Positions 26,623 to 37,237 are shown, numbered from the stretch's first letter. The stretch is DNA of 64,000 nt from Glaciihabitans sp. INWT7 (GCF_014217685.1 NZ_CP043653.1:2112419-2176418); one strand, 5' to 3'. Notes: a model not told the origin generated them from the sequence alone. Made by a program: numbers and translations.

Positions 26623-27243
26623 TCAGCGAGCCGCGACGCGGCCCGACGCAAAGCGGCTGAGCGCACCGGTGCGCGCGAGCCCGCGCACGATGAACCACGA
26701 GCCGAGCCCGGCGATCACGGCGCCGGAGAGGATGCCGGAGACGGTATAGATGGCCTGGAATGCGGAACCGGAGGCCAGGTAGTAGCCGACGATGTCGTTG
26801 ACCGCCATCGCGAGCCCCGCCGCGGCTCCGGCCAGCATGGCCACCACCACGTTCCAGCGGTGGTAGAGGAAAACCAGGAAGATCAGTTCCGCCCCCAGTC
26901 CTTGTGCGAGGCCAGCCTCGATGGTGGCGAAACCACCCCACTGCGCACCGAGGAGTGCCGAGACGACAGCGGCGACGAGTTCGGTGAACAGTGCGGCGCC
27001 GGGCTTTCGGATGACGAGACCGCCGAGCACTCCGGCGAAGAGCCAGAGTCCGTAGAAGAGGGCCTGGGATCCGGGAAGCACGGCCTCGAGCGGAGCGGTC
27101 ACCGGGGCATAGACCTGGTTCCAGGCGAAGAAGACCAGTGCGCTGGCCACGCCGAGCACGCTCGCGACGACGATGTCCACCACCCGCCAGCGCGGTTCGA
27201 TGCGTCGAGCGGTCGGGCGGGAGGATGTTGCGGTTGCGTTCAT
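26623..27243 (-). CDS. ykoE: ECF transporter S component YkoE (thiamine/HMP)
   Basis: A 206-residue substrate-binding membrane protein with about six helices, after a cytoplasmic N-terminus. WRVVDIVVASVLGVASALVF, then WNQVYAPV, GYYLASGSAFQAIYTVSG and GAVIAGLGSW match the YkoE family. It binds thiamine or hydroxymethylpyrimidine and hands it to YkoC/YkoD. The ATG at 27243 is chosen because the upstream frame runs into the riboswitch leader. The leader carries a TPP riboswitch and a hairpin directly before the start. Confidence 0.92.
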   Translation of the reverse strand: MNATATSSRPTARRIEPRWRVVDIVVASVLGVASALVFFAWNQVYAPVTAPLEAVLPGSQALFYGLWLFAGVLGGLVIRKPGAALFTELVAAVVSALLGAQWGGFATIEAGLAQGLGAELIFLVFLYHRWNVVVAMLAGAAAGLAMAVNDIVGYYLASGSAFQAIYTVSGILSGAVIAGLGSWFIVRGLARTGALSRFASGRVAAR

Positions 27244-27246
27244 GGT

Positions 27247-27273
27247 CGTGCCCCAATCGTGAGTGAGGGCACG
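27247..27273 (-). promoter_or_regulatory. hairpin before ykoE, possible riboswitch expression platform
   Basis: On the minus strand CGTGCCC (27273-27267) pairs with GGGCACG (27253-27247), seven pairs around a 13-base loop, ending three bases before the ykoE ATG. The only purine-rich ribosome site, GGGGCACG, is inside the stem. This fits a translational off state when TPP is bound. Confidence 0.5.
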
Positions 27274-27316
27274 GGTGTGGATTGTGCGCGGATGCGACAA
27301 CCCGGAGAGAAAATCT

Positions 27317-27410
27317 GCCTCCCTGCGCTGGCATGATCCAGATCAGGTTCGACGGTCGGAGCTTGGAGAAGCTCCCTCTCAGCCCGGCATCACCGGACTC
27401 CCGTGTCCCT
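27317..27410 (-). promoter_or_regulatory. TPP riboswitch (THI element)
   Basis: Read on the minus strand it has the conserved blocks in order: GGAGTCCGGTGATGCCGG, GGGCTGAGAGGG, a variable GAGCTTC-hairpin, CCGACCGTCGAACCTGAT, CTGGATCATGCCAGCG and CAGGGAGGCAG. These are the pyrimidine- and pyrophosphate-sensor helices. It controls the ykoEDC operon; thiamine pyrophosphate should switch expression off. Confidence 0.95.
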
Positions 27411-27501
27411 TCTCAGCTTAGCGCCGCGCAGAGTCGATGTGCTGGATGACTGGTGCCCGAGCCATCAATCCGACGCCGTCGACCCCGGCCGCCGCAACGG
27501 G

Positions 27502-27526
27502 TAATCCCCGTCTCGGCGGGGAATTA
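27502..27526. other. small inverted repeat upstream of glgX
   Basis: TAATCCCCG and CGGGGAATTA form a nine-pair stem with one bulge and a six-base loop. It lies between the TPP riboswitch and glgX in a 250-base spacer. Its role is unknown; it may be a regulator site or part of a terminator. A weak promoter (TTCGAC 27583-27588, TACGGT 27608-27613) follows. Confidence 0.3.
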
Positions 27527-27657
27527 TGCGCCCGCGGCAGCCCCACACACTCTCGGACCGACTTGTCAAGGCTCCGCGAGGGTTCGACCTTCTTCGCACC
27601 CGCAGGATACGGTGAAAGCCCCCCGCTGAACGAGCCTGATCGAATTGAGAAAAACCC

Positions 27658-29856
27658 ATGGAAACCTGGCCCGGATCTGCCTATCCCCTCGGCGCCACCT
27701 TTGACGGCAGCGGCACCAACTTCGCACTCTTCAGTGAAGTGGCCGAGAAGATCGAACTCTGCCTGTTCGACGACGACGGTGTCGAGACCCGCGTCGAGCT
27801 CTTCGAGATCGATGCTTATGTCTGGCACGCCTATCTGCCGCAGGTGCAGCCGGGCCAGCGCTACGGCTATCGCGTCTATGGGGAATACGATCCGGAATCC
27901 GGCAAGCGCTGCAACCCCAACAAGTTGCTTCTCGACCCCTATGCCAAGGCGACCTGCGGCGACTTCGACTGGGACCAGTCGCTCTTCGCCTACAACTTCG
28001 GCGACCCGCTCTCTCGCAACGACGAGGATTCGGCCAGCCACACGATGATGGGCATCGTCATCAACCCTTTCTTCGACTGGGCGGGCGACCGTCATCCGCG
28101 CATCCCCTACAACGACACGGTCATCTACGAGGCCCACGTCAAGGGGCTCACGGAGCTCCACCCCGACGTGCCGGCGGAACAGCGCGGAACCTATTCCGGG
28201 CTCTCCCACCCGGCCGTGATCGAGCACCTGCAGAAGCTCGGCATCACGACACTGGAGCTCATGCCCGTGCACCAGTTCGTGCAGGACTCGACGCTGCTCG
28301 ACAAGGGCCTCCGCAACTACTGGGGCTACAACACCATCGGTTTCTTCGCTCCGCAGAACAGCTATTCCTCGACCGGGGATCGTGGCCAGCAGGTGCAGGA
28401 ATTCAAGAGCATGGTGCGATCGATGCACGACGCCGGCATCGAGGTCGTGCTCGACGTGGTCTACAACCACACAGCGGAGGGCAACCACCTCGGCCCGACG
28501 ATCTCGTTCAAGGGCATCGACAACGAGGCTTACTACCGCCTCGTCGAAGACGACCAGCAGTTCTACATGGACTACACCGGCACCGGCAACTCCTTCAACG
28601 TGCGCCATCCGCACTCCCTGCAGCTGATCATGGACAGCCTGCGCTACTGGGTCACCGAGATGCATGTCGACGGATTCCGCTTCGACCTCGCCTCCACGCT
28701 CGCCCGGGAGTTCTACGACGTCGACAAGCTCTCCACCTTCTTCGAGCTGGTGCAGCAAGACCCGATCGTCTCGCAGGTGAAGCTCATCGCCGAGCCCTGG
28801 GACGTGGGCCCCGGCGGCTACCAGGTGGGCAACTTCCCCCCGCAGTGGACGGAATGGAACGGAAAGTACCGCGACACCGTGCGCGACTTCTGGCGCGGCG
28901 AGCCCTCGACGCTGGGCGAGTTCGCGTCTCGGCTCACCGGCTCCGCCGACCTTTACGAGGGCGATGGGCGTCGCCCCGTCGCATCCATCAACTTCGTCAC
29001 CGCGCACGACGGCTTCACCCTCGCCGACCTCGTGTCCTACAACGAGAAGCACAACGACGCGAACGGTGAGGAGAACAACGACGGGGAGTCGGAGAACCGC
29101 TCCTGGAACTCCGGCGTGGAGGGCCCGACGGATGACCCGGAGGTGCTCGGCCTGCGCGCGCGCCAGCAGCGCAACTTCCTGGCGACGCTGCTGCTCTCGC
29201 AGGGGGTTCCGATGATCCTGCACGGGGACGAACTCGGCCGTACCCAGCAGGGCAATAACAACACCTACGCGCAGGACTCCGAGATCGCGTGGGTGCACTG
29301 GGATGCGGCGGATGCCCCGCTCACCGAGTTCGTCGCGGCCGTCACCCGGCTGCGCAAAGACCACCCCACCTTCCGACGCAAGAGCTTCTTCGACGGGCGA
29401 CCGGTCAAGCGCGGGGCGGGCGAGCCTCTGGCGGACATCGTCTGGCTCACCCCGGACGGCGAAGCGATGGAGCCCGAGAACTGGGACTCCGGGTTCGGCC
29501 GCGCTATCGGTGTGTTCCTCAACGGGAACGGCATCCAGGGCCGCGACCTGCGTGGACAGCGCATCACCGACCTCAACTTCGCCATCTTCTTCAACGCGGG
29601 TGACGAATCCGTCGACTTCACGCTGCCCTCGGAGGAGTTCTCCGGATCCTGGGAGATCGTGATCGACAGCTCCGGCGAACTCGCCGACACGGAGCCGCGC
29701 AAGGCCAAGGACGTGCTGCCTGTCGTGGCGAAATCCCTCGTCGTGCTGCGGGCCTGGGTCGCGCCGGAGATGGAGATCGATCACTCTGTCGCGGCCTCGC
29801 TGAGCGCCCAGGCCGGAACCCAGGCGGCCGCGCCGCGCATTCCGGAGTCCCACTGA
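27658..29856 (+). CDS. glgX: glycogen debranching enzyme GlgX
   Basis: A 732-residue GH13 enzyme that cleaves alpha-1,6 branches of glycogen after phosphorylase action. An N-terminal CBM48-like domain ([18 protein letters not shown]) precedes the barrel: [20 protein letters not shown] (nucleophile Asp), [10 protein letters not shown] (acid Glu) and [16 protein letters not shown]. The C-terminal beta domain follows. It is first in an operon with treY (four-base overlap) and treZ, and so feeds linear maltodextrins into trehalose synthesis. Confidence 0.96.
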   Translation: METWPGSAYPLGATFDGSGTNFALFSEVAEKIELCLFDDDGVETRVELFEIDAYVWHAYLPQVQPGQRYGYRVYGEYDPESGKRCNPNKLLLDPYAKATCGDFDWDQSLFAYNFGDPLSRNDEDSASHTMMGIVINPFFDWAGDRHPRIPYNDTVIYEAHVKGLTELHPDVPAEQRGTYSGLSHPAVIEHLQKLGITTLELMPVHQFVQDSTLLDKGLRNYWGYNTIGFFAPQNSYSSTGDRGQQVQEFKSMVRSMHDAGIEVVLDVVYNHTAEGNHLGPTISFKGIDNEAYYRLVEDDQQFYMDYTGTGNSFNVRHPHSLQLIMDSLRYWVTEMHVDGFRFDLASTLAREFYDVDKLSTFFELVQQDPIVSQVKLIAEPWDVGPGGYQVGNFPPQWTEWNGKYRDTVRDFWRGEPSTLGEFASRLTGSADLYEGDGRRPVASINFVTAHDGFTLADLVSYNEKHNDANGEENNDGESENRSWNSGVEGPTDDPEVLGLRARQQRNFLATLLLSQGVPMILHGDELGRTQQGNNNTYAQDSEIAWVHWDAADAPLTEFVAAVTRLRKDHPTFRRKSFFDGRPVKRGAGEPLADIVWLTPDGEAMEPENWDSGFGRAIGVFLNGNGIQGRDLRGQRITDLNFAIFFNAGDESVDFTLPSEEFSGSWEIVIDSSGELADTEPRKAKDVLPVVAKSLVVLRAWVAPEMEIDHSVAASLSAQAGTQAAAPRIPESH

Positions 29857-32153
29857 TGCGCATACCCGCCTCCACCTATCGGCTCCAGATCCGCGAGTCC
29901 TTCGACCTGAACGCTGCGGCGGCCATCGCCGGCTACGTTCACGATCTCGGGGCGGACTGGCTCTACCTCTCCCCCCTCCTGAAGGCGGAGGAGGGATCCG
30001 ACCACGGCTACGACGTGGTCGACCACTCGCTCGTCGACCCGGCGCGCGGCGGCCGGAACGGACTGGATGCCGCCTCCGCGGCCGCACGTGAGCTCGGCCT
30101 CGGTGTGCTCATCGACATCGTGCCGAATCATGTCGGTGTCGCCACACCGAAGCAGAGCGTCTGGTGGTGGGATCTGCTGACCCACGGACGCCAGTCGCGC
30201 TATGCGGAAGCATTCGACGTCGACTGGGTCTTCGGCGGCGGCAAGGTGCGCATCCCGGTGCTCGGTGACGAGCCGGATCCTGAGTTCCAGATCATCGACG
30301 GCGAGCTGGCCTATTACGACAACCGCTTCCCGCTCGCGCCGGGCACCGCCGACGATGACGCCTCCCCGGCAGAGATCCACTCCCGTCAGAACTACGAGCT
30401 GATGAACTGGCGCCGGGCGGATGCCGAACTCAACTACCGCCGCTTCTTCGCCGTGAACACGCTCGCCGGCATCCGCGTGGAGACACCCTGGGTGTTCGAC
30501 GAGTCGCACGTGGAGATCATCCGCTGGATCACCGATGGTCTGGCCGATGGACTGCGGGTGGACCATCCCGACGGCCTCGCCGACCCGGCCGGCTACCTGG
30601 ATGCACTCGCCGCGGCAACGGACGGTGCGTATGTGCTCGTCGAGAAGATCCTCGAGGGCGACGAACAGCTGCCCACCTCGTGGGCGGCCGCGGGCACCAC
30701 CGGCTACGACGCCCTCGCGGATGTCGACCGGGTGCTCGTCGATCCTGCGGGCCGCAAGGCTCTCGACGCGCTCGACTCCACGTTGCGTGACTCCACCGAG
30801 CCGGTGTCGTGGACCCGCCTCATCCACAGCACCAAGCGCGCGATCGCCGACGGTATCCTGCGGTCGGAGGTGCTGCGCATCGAACGCGACCTCGGTGCCG
30901 ATGGCGCGCACGAGCAGACGGCCGATGCCCTCGCCGAGCTCCTCGCCTGCTTCCCGGTCTACCGTTCCTACCTCCCGCTCGGAATCGAACACCTTCACGA
31001 GGCGGTGAGGCTGGCGAAAGAGTACCGGCCTGAGCTCGCGGACCGCATCGATGCCCTGCTGCCGACCCTCGGTGATCCGGCTCATCCGGCAGCCGTCCGC
31101 TTCCAGCAGACCTCGGGAATGGTGATGGCGAAGGGCGTGGAAGACACCGCGTTCTACCGCTATACCCGGCTCGGATCCCTCACCGAGGTGGGGGCAGACC
31201 CGTCGGAGTTCTCGATCGGCATCGACGAGTTCCACCGGCGCCACCAGTTGCGACAGGCGAGCTTCCCGGCCTCCCTCACCACCCTGTCGACCCACGACAC
31301 GAAGCGAGGGGAAGACGTGCGGGCGCGCATAAGCGTGCTCGCCGAGATCCCCGCAGAGTGGGAGGCTGCCCTCGCCCAGTTGCGCGTCGCGGTGCCCCTC
31401 GGCGACGGTCCCCTGGAGTCCCTGCTCTGGGAGGCGATCGTCGGAGCCTGGCCCGCCAGCCGGGAGCGCCTGCACGCCTATGCAGAGAAGGCGGCCCGTG
31501 AGGCCGGCAACTCCACGAAGTGGACAGCGCCGGGAGAGGAATTCGAGGCGCGGATGCACCGGCTCATCGACTCCGCCTTCGATGACGAGCACGTCATCGG
31601 TATCCTCGACGGAGTGCTCGACACCGTGCGTCAGCCGGGCTGGTCGAATTCGCTGTCGGCCAAGGTGATCCAGCTGACGGCCCCCGGCGTGCCCGACGTG
31701 TACCAGGGCAGCGAACTCTGGGAGACCTCCCTTGTCGACCCCGACAACCGACGCCCGGTCGACTTCGACGAACGGCGGCTCTACCTCGCGGCTATCGATG
31801 CCGGAGCCCACCCGCCGATCGACGAGTCGGGGGCTGCGAAGCTGCTGATGACCTCTCGCTCCCTGCGGCTGCGGCGCGATCATCCGGAGTTCTTCACCCG
31901 CTATGCCGCGATCGAGGCCTACGGTTCCGCGGCGAAGCATGTCGTCGCCTTCGACCGGGGCGAAGCGCTCACCATCGCGACCCGCCTGCCGATCGGACTG
32001 GACCGCGAGGGCGGATGGGGCGACACCTCCGTGATCGTCGCGGGGCGTCCGGTCACCGATGTCTTCACCGGCCGGCAATTCGAGGGTGGAACTCTGCTGC
32101 TCTCCGAGGCGCTCGAGCGGTACCCTGTAGCACTGCTGGTCCCAAGCGAGTAG
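29856..32153 (+). CDS. treY: malto-oligosyltrehalose synthase
   Basis: A 765-residue GH13 enzyme that rearranges the reducing-end alpha-1,4 bond of maltodextrins into the alpha,alpha-1,1 bond of trehalose. The start [18 protein letters not shown], the [21 protein letters not shown] stretch, [25 protein letters not shown] and [12 protein letters not shown]-like [15 protein letters not shown] are characteristic. The ATG overlaps the glgX stop. The product is cut by TreZ, encoded eight bases downstream. Confidence 0.96.
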   Translation: MRIPASTYRLQIRESFDLNAAAAIAGYVHDLGADWLYLSPLLKAEEGSDHGYDVVDHSLVDPARGGRNGLDAASAAARELGLGVLIDIVPNHVGVATPKQSVWWWDLLTHGRQSRYAEAFDVDWVFGGGKVRIPVLGDEPDPEFQIIDGELAYYDNRFPLAPGTADDDASPAEIHSRQNYELMNWRRADAELNYRRFFAVNTLAGIRVETPWVFDESHVEIIRWITDGLADGLRVDHPDGLADPAGYLDALAAATDGAYVLVEKILEGDEQLPTSWAAAGTTGYDALADVDRVLVDPAGRKALDALDSTLRDSTEPVSWTRLIHSTKRAIADGILRSEVLRIERDLGADGAHEQTADALAELLACFPVYRSYLPLGIEHLHEAVRLAKEYRPELADRIDALLPTLGDPAHPAAVRFQQTSGMVMAKGVEDTAFYRYTRLGSLTEVGADPSEFSIGIDEFHRRHQLRQASFPASLTTLSTHDTKRGEDVRARISVLAEIPAEWEAALAQLRVAVPLGDGPLESLLWEAIVGAWPASRERLHAYAEKAAREAGNSTKWTAPGEEFEARMHRLIDSAFDDEHVIGILDGVLDTVRQPGWSNSLSAKVIQLTAPGVPDVYQGSELWETSLVDPDNRRPVDFDERRLYLAAIDAGAHPPIDESGAAKLLMTSRSLRLRRDHPEFFTRYAAIEAYGSAAKHVVAFDRGEALTIATRLPIGLDREGGWGDTSVIVAGRPVTDVFTGRQFEGGTLLLSEALERYPVALLVPSE

Positions 32154-32160
32154 GCGGACG

Positions 32161-33909
32161 ATGATGACCACTGAAGCGACGAATTTCGATATCTGGGCTC
32201 CCGCAGCCTCGAGAGTCACGCTGCTGCTCGACGGGGCACATCACGAGATGACGGCGACCACCGGAGGCTGGTGGGTCGCACCGGAGGGCGTCTCGGGCAC
32301 CGACTACGGCTACCTGGTGGACGATGACGAGTCGCCGCTGCCCGATCCGCGCAGCCGGCGACAGCCCGAATCCGTCCATGGCCTCTCGCGCACCTTCACC
32401 AGCGATTTCGAGTGGACCGACTCGTCCTGGACCGGCCGGCAGCTTGCTGGCGGTGTGATCTACGAGTTGCACCTCGGCACCTTCACCCCGCAGGGGACCC
32501 TCGACTCCGCGATCGACAAACTCGATCACCTCGTCTCCATCGGGGTCGATTTCGTCGAACTGTTGCCGGTCAACGGCTTCAACGGCGACCACAACTGGGG
32601 CTACGACGGGGTGCTCTGGTACACCGTCGACGAGACCTACGGTGGGCCCGCCGCCTACGAGCGGTTCGTGGATGCCGCGCACGCGCGGGGTCTCGGCGTG
32701 ATCCAGGATGTCGTCTACAACCACCTCGGCCCGAGCGGCAACTACCTCCCGCGCTTTGGCCCGTACCTCCGCGCCGGGTCGTCGAACACCTGGGGTGATT
32801 CGGTCAACCTCGACGAGCCCGCCGTGCGGTCGTACATCGTCGATAACGCGCTCGGCTGGTTCCGTGACTTCCACGTGGACGGCCTGCGACTCGACGCGGT
32901 GCACGCCCTCGTCGACGACTCGCCGAAGCACCTCCTCCAGGAGCTGTCCGAGCGCACCGACGCCCTTTCCGCCTTCCTCGGGCGGCCGCTCAGCCTCATC
33001 GCCGAGTCCGACCTCAACGATCCGAAGCTGATCACGCCCCGAGAGGGAGGCAGTGGCGGCTACGGGCTGCAGGCCCAGTGGAGCGATGACTTCCACCACG
33101 CCGTCCATGTGGCCCTCACCGGGGAGACGACCGGGTACTACGCCGACTTCGCGCGGCTGGATTCCCTGGCCAAGGTGATGACCCGTGGCTTCTTCCACGA
33201 CGGCACCTACTCGTCGTTCCGCGAGCGCGATCACGGTCATCCGATCGACACCGAGCACATGCCGGCGTGGCGGCTCGTAGTCGCCAACCAGAATCACGAC
33301 CAGATCGGCAACCGTGCCGTCGGTGACCGCCTGTCGGCCCAACTCGATACGGACCAGCTGGCGATCGCGGCGGTCCTCACGCTCGCCGGCCCGTTCACTC
33401 CGATGCTCTTCATGGGCGAGGAGTGGGGCGCGACCACGCCGTGGCAGTTCTTCACCGCTCATCCGGAGCCCGAGCTCGGAAAGGCGACCGCGGAGGGGCG
33501 CATCGCCGAGTTCGCGAAGATGGGGTGGGATCCCGATGTCGTGCCGGATCCGCAGGATGTCGAGACCTTCCGGCGTTCGAAGCTCGACTGGGACGAAGCG
33601 GCCGACGGCGATCACGCCCGCCTTCTGCAGTTGTACCGCTCGCTGGCGGCCCTTCGCCGCGACCGCCCTGACCTCACCGACCCCCGTATGTCGCGACTCT
33701 CCGCGGAATTCGACGACGATGCGAAATGGTTCGCTCTGCACCGCACCGACGTGGATGGCTCTGGCACGAGCATCCTCGTGAACTTCGCCGACTTCCCGGT
33801 GGCGCTGCCCTACGGCGGTTCGGTGTTGCTGGCGACCACGAACACGGTTGCCGCCTCCTCGGCGGAGATCCTTCTCGGAGCGCGATCGGCGGCGATACTC
33901 TCCCGCTGA
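32161..33909 (+). CDS. treZ: malto-oligosyltrehalose trehalohydrolase
   Basis: A 582-residue GH13 enzyme that releases free trehalose from maltooligosyl-trehalose. N-terminal domain ([17 protein letters not shown]), then [32 protein letters not shown]-like region, [11 protein letters not shown] (nucleophile Asp), [10 protein letters not shown] (acid Glu) and [12 protein letters not shown]. Two adjacent ATG codons, 32161 and 32164, are possible starts. It completes the glgX-treY-treZ pathway from glycogen to trehalose, a stress protectant and, in this taxon, a precursor pool. Confidence 0.96.
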   Translation: MMTTEATNFDIWAPAASRVTLLLDGAHHEMTATTGGWWVAPEGVSGTDYGYLVDDDESPLPDPRSRRQPESVHGLSRTFTSDFEWTDSSWTGRQLAGGVIYELHLGTFTPQGTLDSAIDKLDHLVSIGVDFVELLPVNGFNGDHNWGYDGVLWYTVDETYGGPAAYERFVDAAHARGLGVIQDVVYNHLGPSGNYLPRFGPYLRAGSSNTWGDSVNLDEPAVRSYIVDNALGWFRDFHVDGLRLDAVHALVDDSPKHLLQELSERTDALSAFLGRPLSLIAESDLNDPKLITPREGGSGGYGLQAQWSDDFHHAVHVALTGETTGYYADFARLDSLAKVMTRGFFHDGTYSSFRERDHGHPIDTEHMPAWRLVVANQNHDQIGNRAVGDRLSAQLDTDQLAIAAVLTLAGPFTPMLFMGEEWGATTPWQFFTAHPEPELGKATAEGRIAEFAKMGWDPDVVPDPQDVETFRRSKLDWDEAADGDHARLLQLYRSLAALRRDRPDLTDPRMSRLSAEFDDDAKWFALHRTDVDGSGTSILVNFADFPVALPYGGSVLLATTNTVAASSAEILLGARSAAILSR

Positions 33910-34069
33910 GCTCACCCTCAGCAGACGACGGCGCCTGGCATCCGGTGGCGCTCGTGCCGCTAAGGCACTGTGTGGGCGTGTCTCGAGGTGGTTCGCAGCA
34001 CTGGTGCTCGCCTGGATAGGGCGGGCGGATGTCACGGTGGCAACCGGTCGCGGCGACGCCTTGCCATCA

Positions 34070-34093
34070 CGGAGGGAGACACAACTCCCTCCG
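34070..34093 (+). terminator. hairpin after the trehalose operon
   Basis: CGGAGGGAG and CTCCCTCCG form a perfect nine-pair stem around a six-base loop ACACAA. No T run follows. It lies 160 bases after treZ and probably ends the glgX-treY-treZ transcript. Confidence 0.5.
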
Positions 34094-34151
34094 CGATGAG
34101 ATCCCGCCTCCGCGAGCGCTGAGATCCCCCGCCATCGCCGGCGGTGACACC

Positions 34152-34166
34152 TTCACTCGAAGTGAA
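34152..34166. promoter_or_regulatory. palindrome TTCACT-CGA-AGTGAA
   Basis: A perfect six-base inverted repeat with a three-base centre, 170 bases upstream of the unrecognised gene at 34337. It looks like a dimeric regulator site; no regulator gene is adjacent. Confidence 0.4.
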
Positions 34167-34336
34167 TGATGTGAGCGGTGTTGGGCCTCCTCGTCTCCAG
34201 GCATACGTCGGTCGGTCGAGGGCCCCATCGGGCGACGTTTTCAGCAGACACGGGCCGGACCCGATCGCGCGTGTGCGGTGCGGAGCGCCCACCGCCGCCG
34301 GCGGAATACAATCGCAGGATCGGAGAGGGAGATCCC

Positions 34337-34801
34337 ATGCGTCAGAGCGTTGATTTCGAGAACGTATCGACTTCCGGGTTGGAGTCGAGCCCGGTCGCGC
34401 CGGCACTGGCGGGCCTGAGGGCCAACGAGGCTCGCTACTTCAAGAACAAATACGATCACGTCTTCAGCGTCGCCCCGGCAGACGAGGAGGTCGAGGCCCT
34501 CGACTGGGCGACTCGCATCCTCGCCGAGGAGCGCGATATCGTCATCTCCTCACCGCCGCTGGAAGTGACCTCCTTCGAGGTCGGCGGCTATCGCATGGTC
34601 TATGTGTTCTATGAATCGGGCCTGTCGATCAACGTCATGTATGCGCTGGAGGACGGAGGGAAGCGAGCGGTCGGATTCAAACTCTCCGAGGGCATGGAAG
34701 TGCCCGAGGAACTCGCCGAGCGGTTCAAATTCGCCCGCCAGAAGTCGAAACTCGCGGGTGTGATCCGCGGCTCCTACTTCGTGATCAAAAACGGGTATTG
34801 A
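34337..34801 (+). CDS. unrecognised 154-residue protein
   Basis: I do not recognise it. It is soluble with no signal peptide, acidic in the middle (PADEEVEALDWATRILAEE) and contains a probable beta sheet: DIVISSPPLEVTSFEVGGYRMVYVFYESGLSINVMYALEDGG. The C-terminus is basic (FKFARQKSKLAGVIRG) and ends FVIKNGY. GGAGAGGGAG lies just upstream of the ATG. The gene stands alone between the trehalose operon and the convergent dinB. The coding call is firm from codon pattern and ribosome site. Confidence 0.7.
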   Translation: MRQSVDFENVSTSGLESSPVAPALAGLRANEARYFKNKYDHVFSVAPADEEVEALDWATRILAEERDIVISSPPLEVTSFEVGGYRMVYVFYESGLSINVMYALEDGGKRAVGFKLSEGMEVPEELAERFKFARQKSKLAGVIRGSYFVIKNGY

Positions 34802-34922
34802 CGCCGGCGAAGCCGGGGCGGGCGAGAACGGTGCAGCGACGCTCTGCGATTCGATCGGAGTTCGGCTGCGGGTGCGTTGAGGGATGAATCACCGGAGGGA
34901 CACCCCTCTCTGCGCGGCAGGC

Positions 34923-36185
34923 TCAGCGGGGCGGTTCGTAGTCGATTCGGTGCGCGTTCTGCGCGTCGCCGCGCGGAGCCTTGGCCTTCAGCAGGGAGGC
35001 AGGCCGCAGCATCCCGCGACCGAATCGCGCCGTGACCGCATCGATGGTGTCCTCGGCCTCCCGCCAGTCCTCGTCTTCGTCCCACAGACCGAGTTGCTGC
35101 CCGTCACCCTCCGTCAGCTGTTCCATGCGCACCCCGATCAGACGCACGGGGTTATGGCGGCCGAGGGCCTCGTAGATCGCCCTGACCTCCTCGTAGATGC
35201 GGCGGCCGACATCCGTCGACTCCGCGAGGGTGCGCGAGCGGGTGATCGTGGTGAAATCGTCGTATCGCAGCTTGAGCACGACGGTGCGCCCCACCCAGCC
35301 GGCCGTGCGCATCCGCACCGCGACAGCGTTCGCCTGGCGCAGGAGCTCCCGGCGGAGCTCGTCCGCATCGATCGTGTCCTGCTCGAAGGTCACCTCGTGA
35401 CCGACGCTCTTCTCCACGGATGCCGTGGTCACGGAGCGGGGGTCGCGACCGTTGGCGAGATCGTGCAGCTTGAGTCCTGAGGCGTCGCCGACCGCGCGCT
35501 GGAGAGCGGCGAGGGGAGAGCGCGCGATATCGCCGATCGTGCGCAGGCCGCGCCGGGTGAGAGCCTCCTCGGTGACCGCTCCAACGCCCCACAGCGCACC
35601 GACCGGCAGCGGGTGGAGGAACGACAGCGTCTGGTCCGCGGGCACGACGAGCACGCCGTCGGGCTTCGCACGCCCCGATGCCAGCTTCGCCACGAATTTG
35701 GTGGATGCCGCCCCCACCGAACAGGTGAGCCCGGTCTCCCGGTACACCCGCTCGCGGATCACCGCGGCGACCTCCGCGGGATTCCCGATCAGGCCGGCGC
35801 CGGAGACGTCGAGGAACGCCTCGTCGATGCCGAGCCGCTCGACCAGCGGAGTCACATCGTCGAAGACCTCCATCACGAGCTGCGAATAGTGCCGGTACTT
35901 TTCGAAGTGCGGCTCGAGCACGATCGCCTTGGGACAGAGACGCAGCGCCTGCGAGAGTGGGATCGCCGAGCGCACACCGTACTTGCGTGCCGGATAGTTG
36001 GCCGCCGTCACCACCGACCGCATCGACTTTCCGGCCACGATCACGGGAAGGTGCGCCAGTTCCGGCCGATCGAGCAGCTCCACCGAAGCGAAGAAGGCAT
36101 CGAGGTCGACGTGGAGGATCGTCGCGGTAGTGCTGTCGACGGAGCTCGCGCTGACCTGGCGGTCGCGGCCGTCCTGCTTGCTCAT
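34923..36185 (-). CDS. dinB: DNA polymerase IV
   Basis: A 420-residue Y-family translesion polymerase. HVDLDAFFASVE (metal Asp27 and Asp29) and GIDEAFLDVSGA supply the catalytic carboxylates; SVGAASTKFVAKLASGRAKP is the finger region; two helix-hairpin-helix segments and the little finger follow. Near 371 the chain reads QQLGLWDED, a plausible beta-clamp-binding motif, then about 45 further residues. The N-terminus has a short Ser/Thr-rich extension. No SOS box is evident to me upstream. Confidence 0.94.
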   Translation of the reverse strand: MSKQDGRDRQVSASSVDSTTATILHVDLDAFFASVELLDRPELAHLPVIVAGKSMRSVVTAANYPARKYGVRSAIPLSQALRLCPKAIVLEPHFEKYRHYSQLVMEVFDDVTPLVERLGIDEAFLDVSGAGLIGNPAEVAAVIRERVYRETGLTCSVGAASTKFVAKLASGRAKPDGVLVVPADQTLSFLHPLPVGALWGVGAVTEEALTRRGLRTIGDIARSPLAALQRAVGDASGLKLHDLANGRDPRSVTTASVEKSVGHEVTFEQDTIDADELRRELLRQANAVAVRMRTAGWVGRTVVLKLRYDDFTTITRSRTLAESTDVGRRIYEEVRAIYEALGRHNPVRLIGVRMEQLTEGDGQQLGLWDEDEDWREAEDTIDAVTARFGRGMLRPASLLKAKAPRGDAQNAHRIDYEPPR

Positions 36186-36265
36186 CGGTTCGGTCTGCTC
36201 TGTCTCATGGCACGACCGAATCTACCCTCGGCCGGCGACAGCGGCAGTGGTCAACGCAACAGCGG

Positions 36266-37159
36266 TCAGAGCAACCCGAGCCGGGCGAGTCGGCGGCGGG
36301 CGGCGTCCTCACTCGTGGAACTCCGGCCGAGCAACGACCCGACGAGCACCAGGATCAGGCGCGTGGCCGTGATCGCCGGCCACCAGGCGCGGCGGAGGCC
36401 GAGCATCCGCCGGTATTCGAGCGGGATGGAGGCGACCGCTCCGGCGAAGAGGATGTTGTAGAACGGCAACATTCCGGGAGGCAGCCCGGGCTTGCGGATG
36501 AACCGCACTGCCTCGGCGACCCGATCGTCGCTCTTGAGGATGCCGGCGGTGCGGAAGGCCTCGAGCTGCGAGCGGAGTTCGGCCTGCGACGCGGGAGGGT
36601 CGACGACGCCGACGAGCTCGCCCGCCTTGGTCCATTCGCTCACGTACCGGTCGGGCCCTCCCGGAATCTCCGATCCCCAGACGAGGTGGCTCCCGAGGAA
36701 CGCGTCGGTGAAGACGACATGCACCCACGACAACAGCTCCGGGTCGCCCGCGGCGTACTGCCGCTCCACGCCCCGGGCATCGACGTAGGTACCGACAACG
36801 CGGTCGTGGAAACGTCCCACCCGGTTGGACTCTCGTACCGCCATCGTCGTGTCGGAGAAGGTGACCCCGATGAGCCACTGGATGGTTCCGGAGAGCCGAC
36901 CGAGCGGATCCTCCTTGTACCTCGACCAGTCGTGCACCCCCGCCATCGCGCCGGGGTGGAGGGTCTGCATCAGCAGCGCCCGGATGCCGGCGACGAGTGT
37001 CGCCATGCCACCGTGGACCGCCCACGCGGCGGACCCGACACCGAAGAATCCGGCGTCGTCGCCCTCTTCGATCTGGCTGACCCAATCCGGCCGTCCGCTC
37101 GAATCGCCGGTGAATGCCGAGAGCAATCGAGACCGGAAGGGCGCGGTGAGAGAGGTCAC
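36266..37159 (-). CDS. oxygenase MpaB family protein (DUF2236)
   Basis: A 297-residue protein with AWAVHGGMATLVAGIRALLMQTLHPGAMAGVHDWSRY-type layout, HVVFTDAFLGSHLVWG and a conserved latex-clearing/MpaB haem pocket pattern with His residues (LHP, VHD, WVH). The family includes rubber oxygenase Lcp and fungal MpaB; the substrate here is unknown. Two C-terminal hydrophobic stretches may touch the membrane. The GTG start is preceded by TAGCGT (37166-37171) at six bases, indicating a leaderless mRNA. Confidence 0.85.
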   Translation of the reverse strand: MTSLTAPFRSRLLSAFTGDSSGRPDWVSQIEEGDDAGFFGVGSAAWAVHGGMATLVAGIRALLMQTLHPGAMAGVHDWSRYKEDPLGRLSGTIQWLIGVTFSDTTMAVRESNRVGRFHDRVVGTYVDARGVERQYAAGDPELLSWVHVVFTDAFLGSHLVWGSEIPGGPDRYVSEWTKAGELVGVVDPPASQAELRSQLEAFRTAGILKSDDRVAEAVRFIRKPGLPPGMLPFYNILFAGAVASIPLEYRRMLGLRRAWWPAITATRLILVLVGSLLGRSSTSEDAARRRLARLGLL

Positions 37160-37237
37160 CCCAGCACGCTATCCAAGGAGTCTGGGAGTGACATTCAGCT
37201 AGCTGACTAGTTGGGCGAGCACGCCGATCGCTTCGAG

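Larger units (their letters stand above)
33910..34336. other. 427-base spacer after treZ
   Basis: It contains a clear hairpin (34070-34093), a perfect palindrome (34152-34166) and, near the next gene, TACAAT in the stretch GGAATACAATCGC, a likely -10 box about 30 bases before the ATG at 34337. I see no reading frame with coding character and no RNA gene. Confidence 0.5.

Noticed and set aside
27418-34035. Very long open frames on the minus strand opposite glgX, treY and treZ (up to 889 codons)
   Set aside because: They mirror the codon pattern of the real genes, are rich in Arg, Val, Glu and His without any domain motif, and have no ribosome sites.
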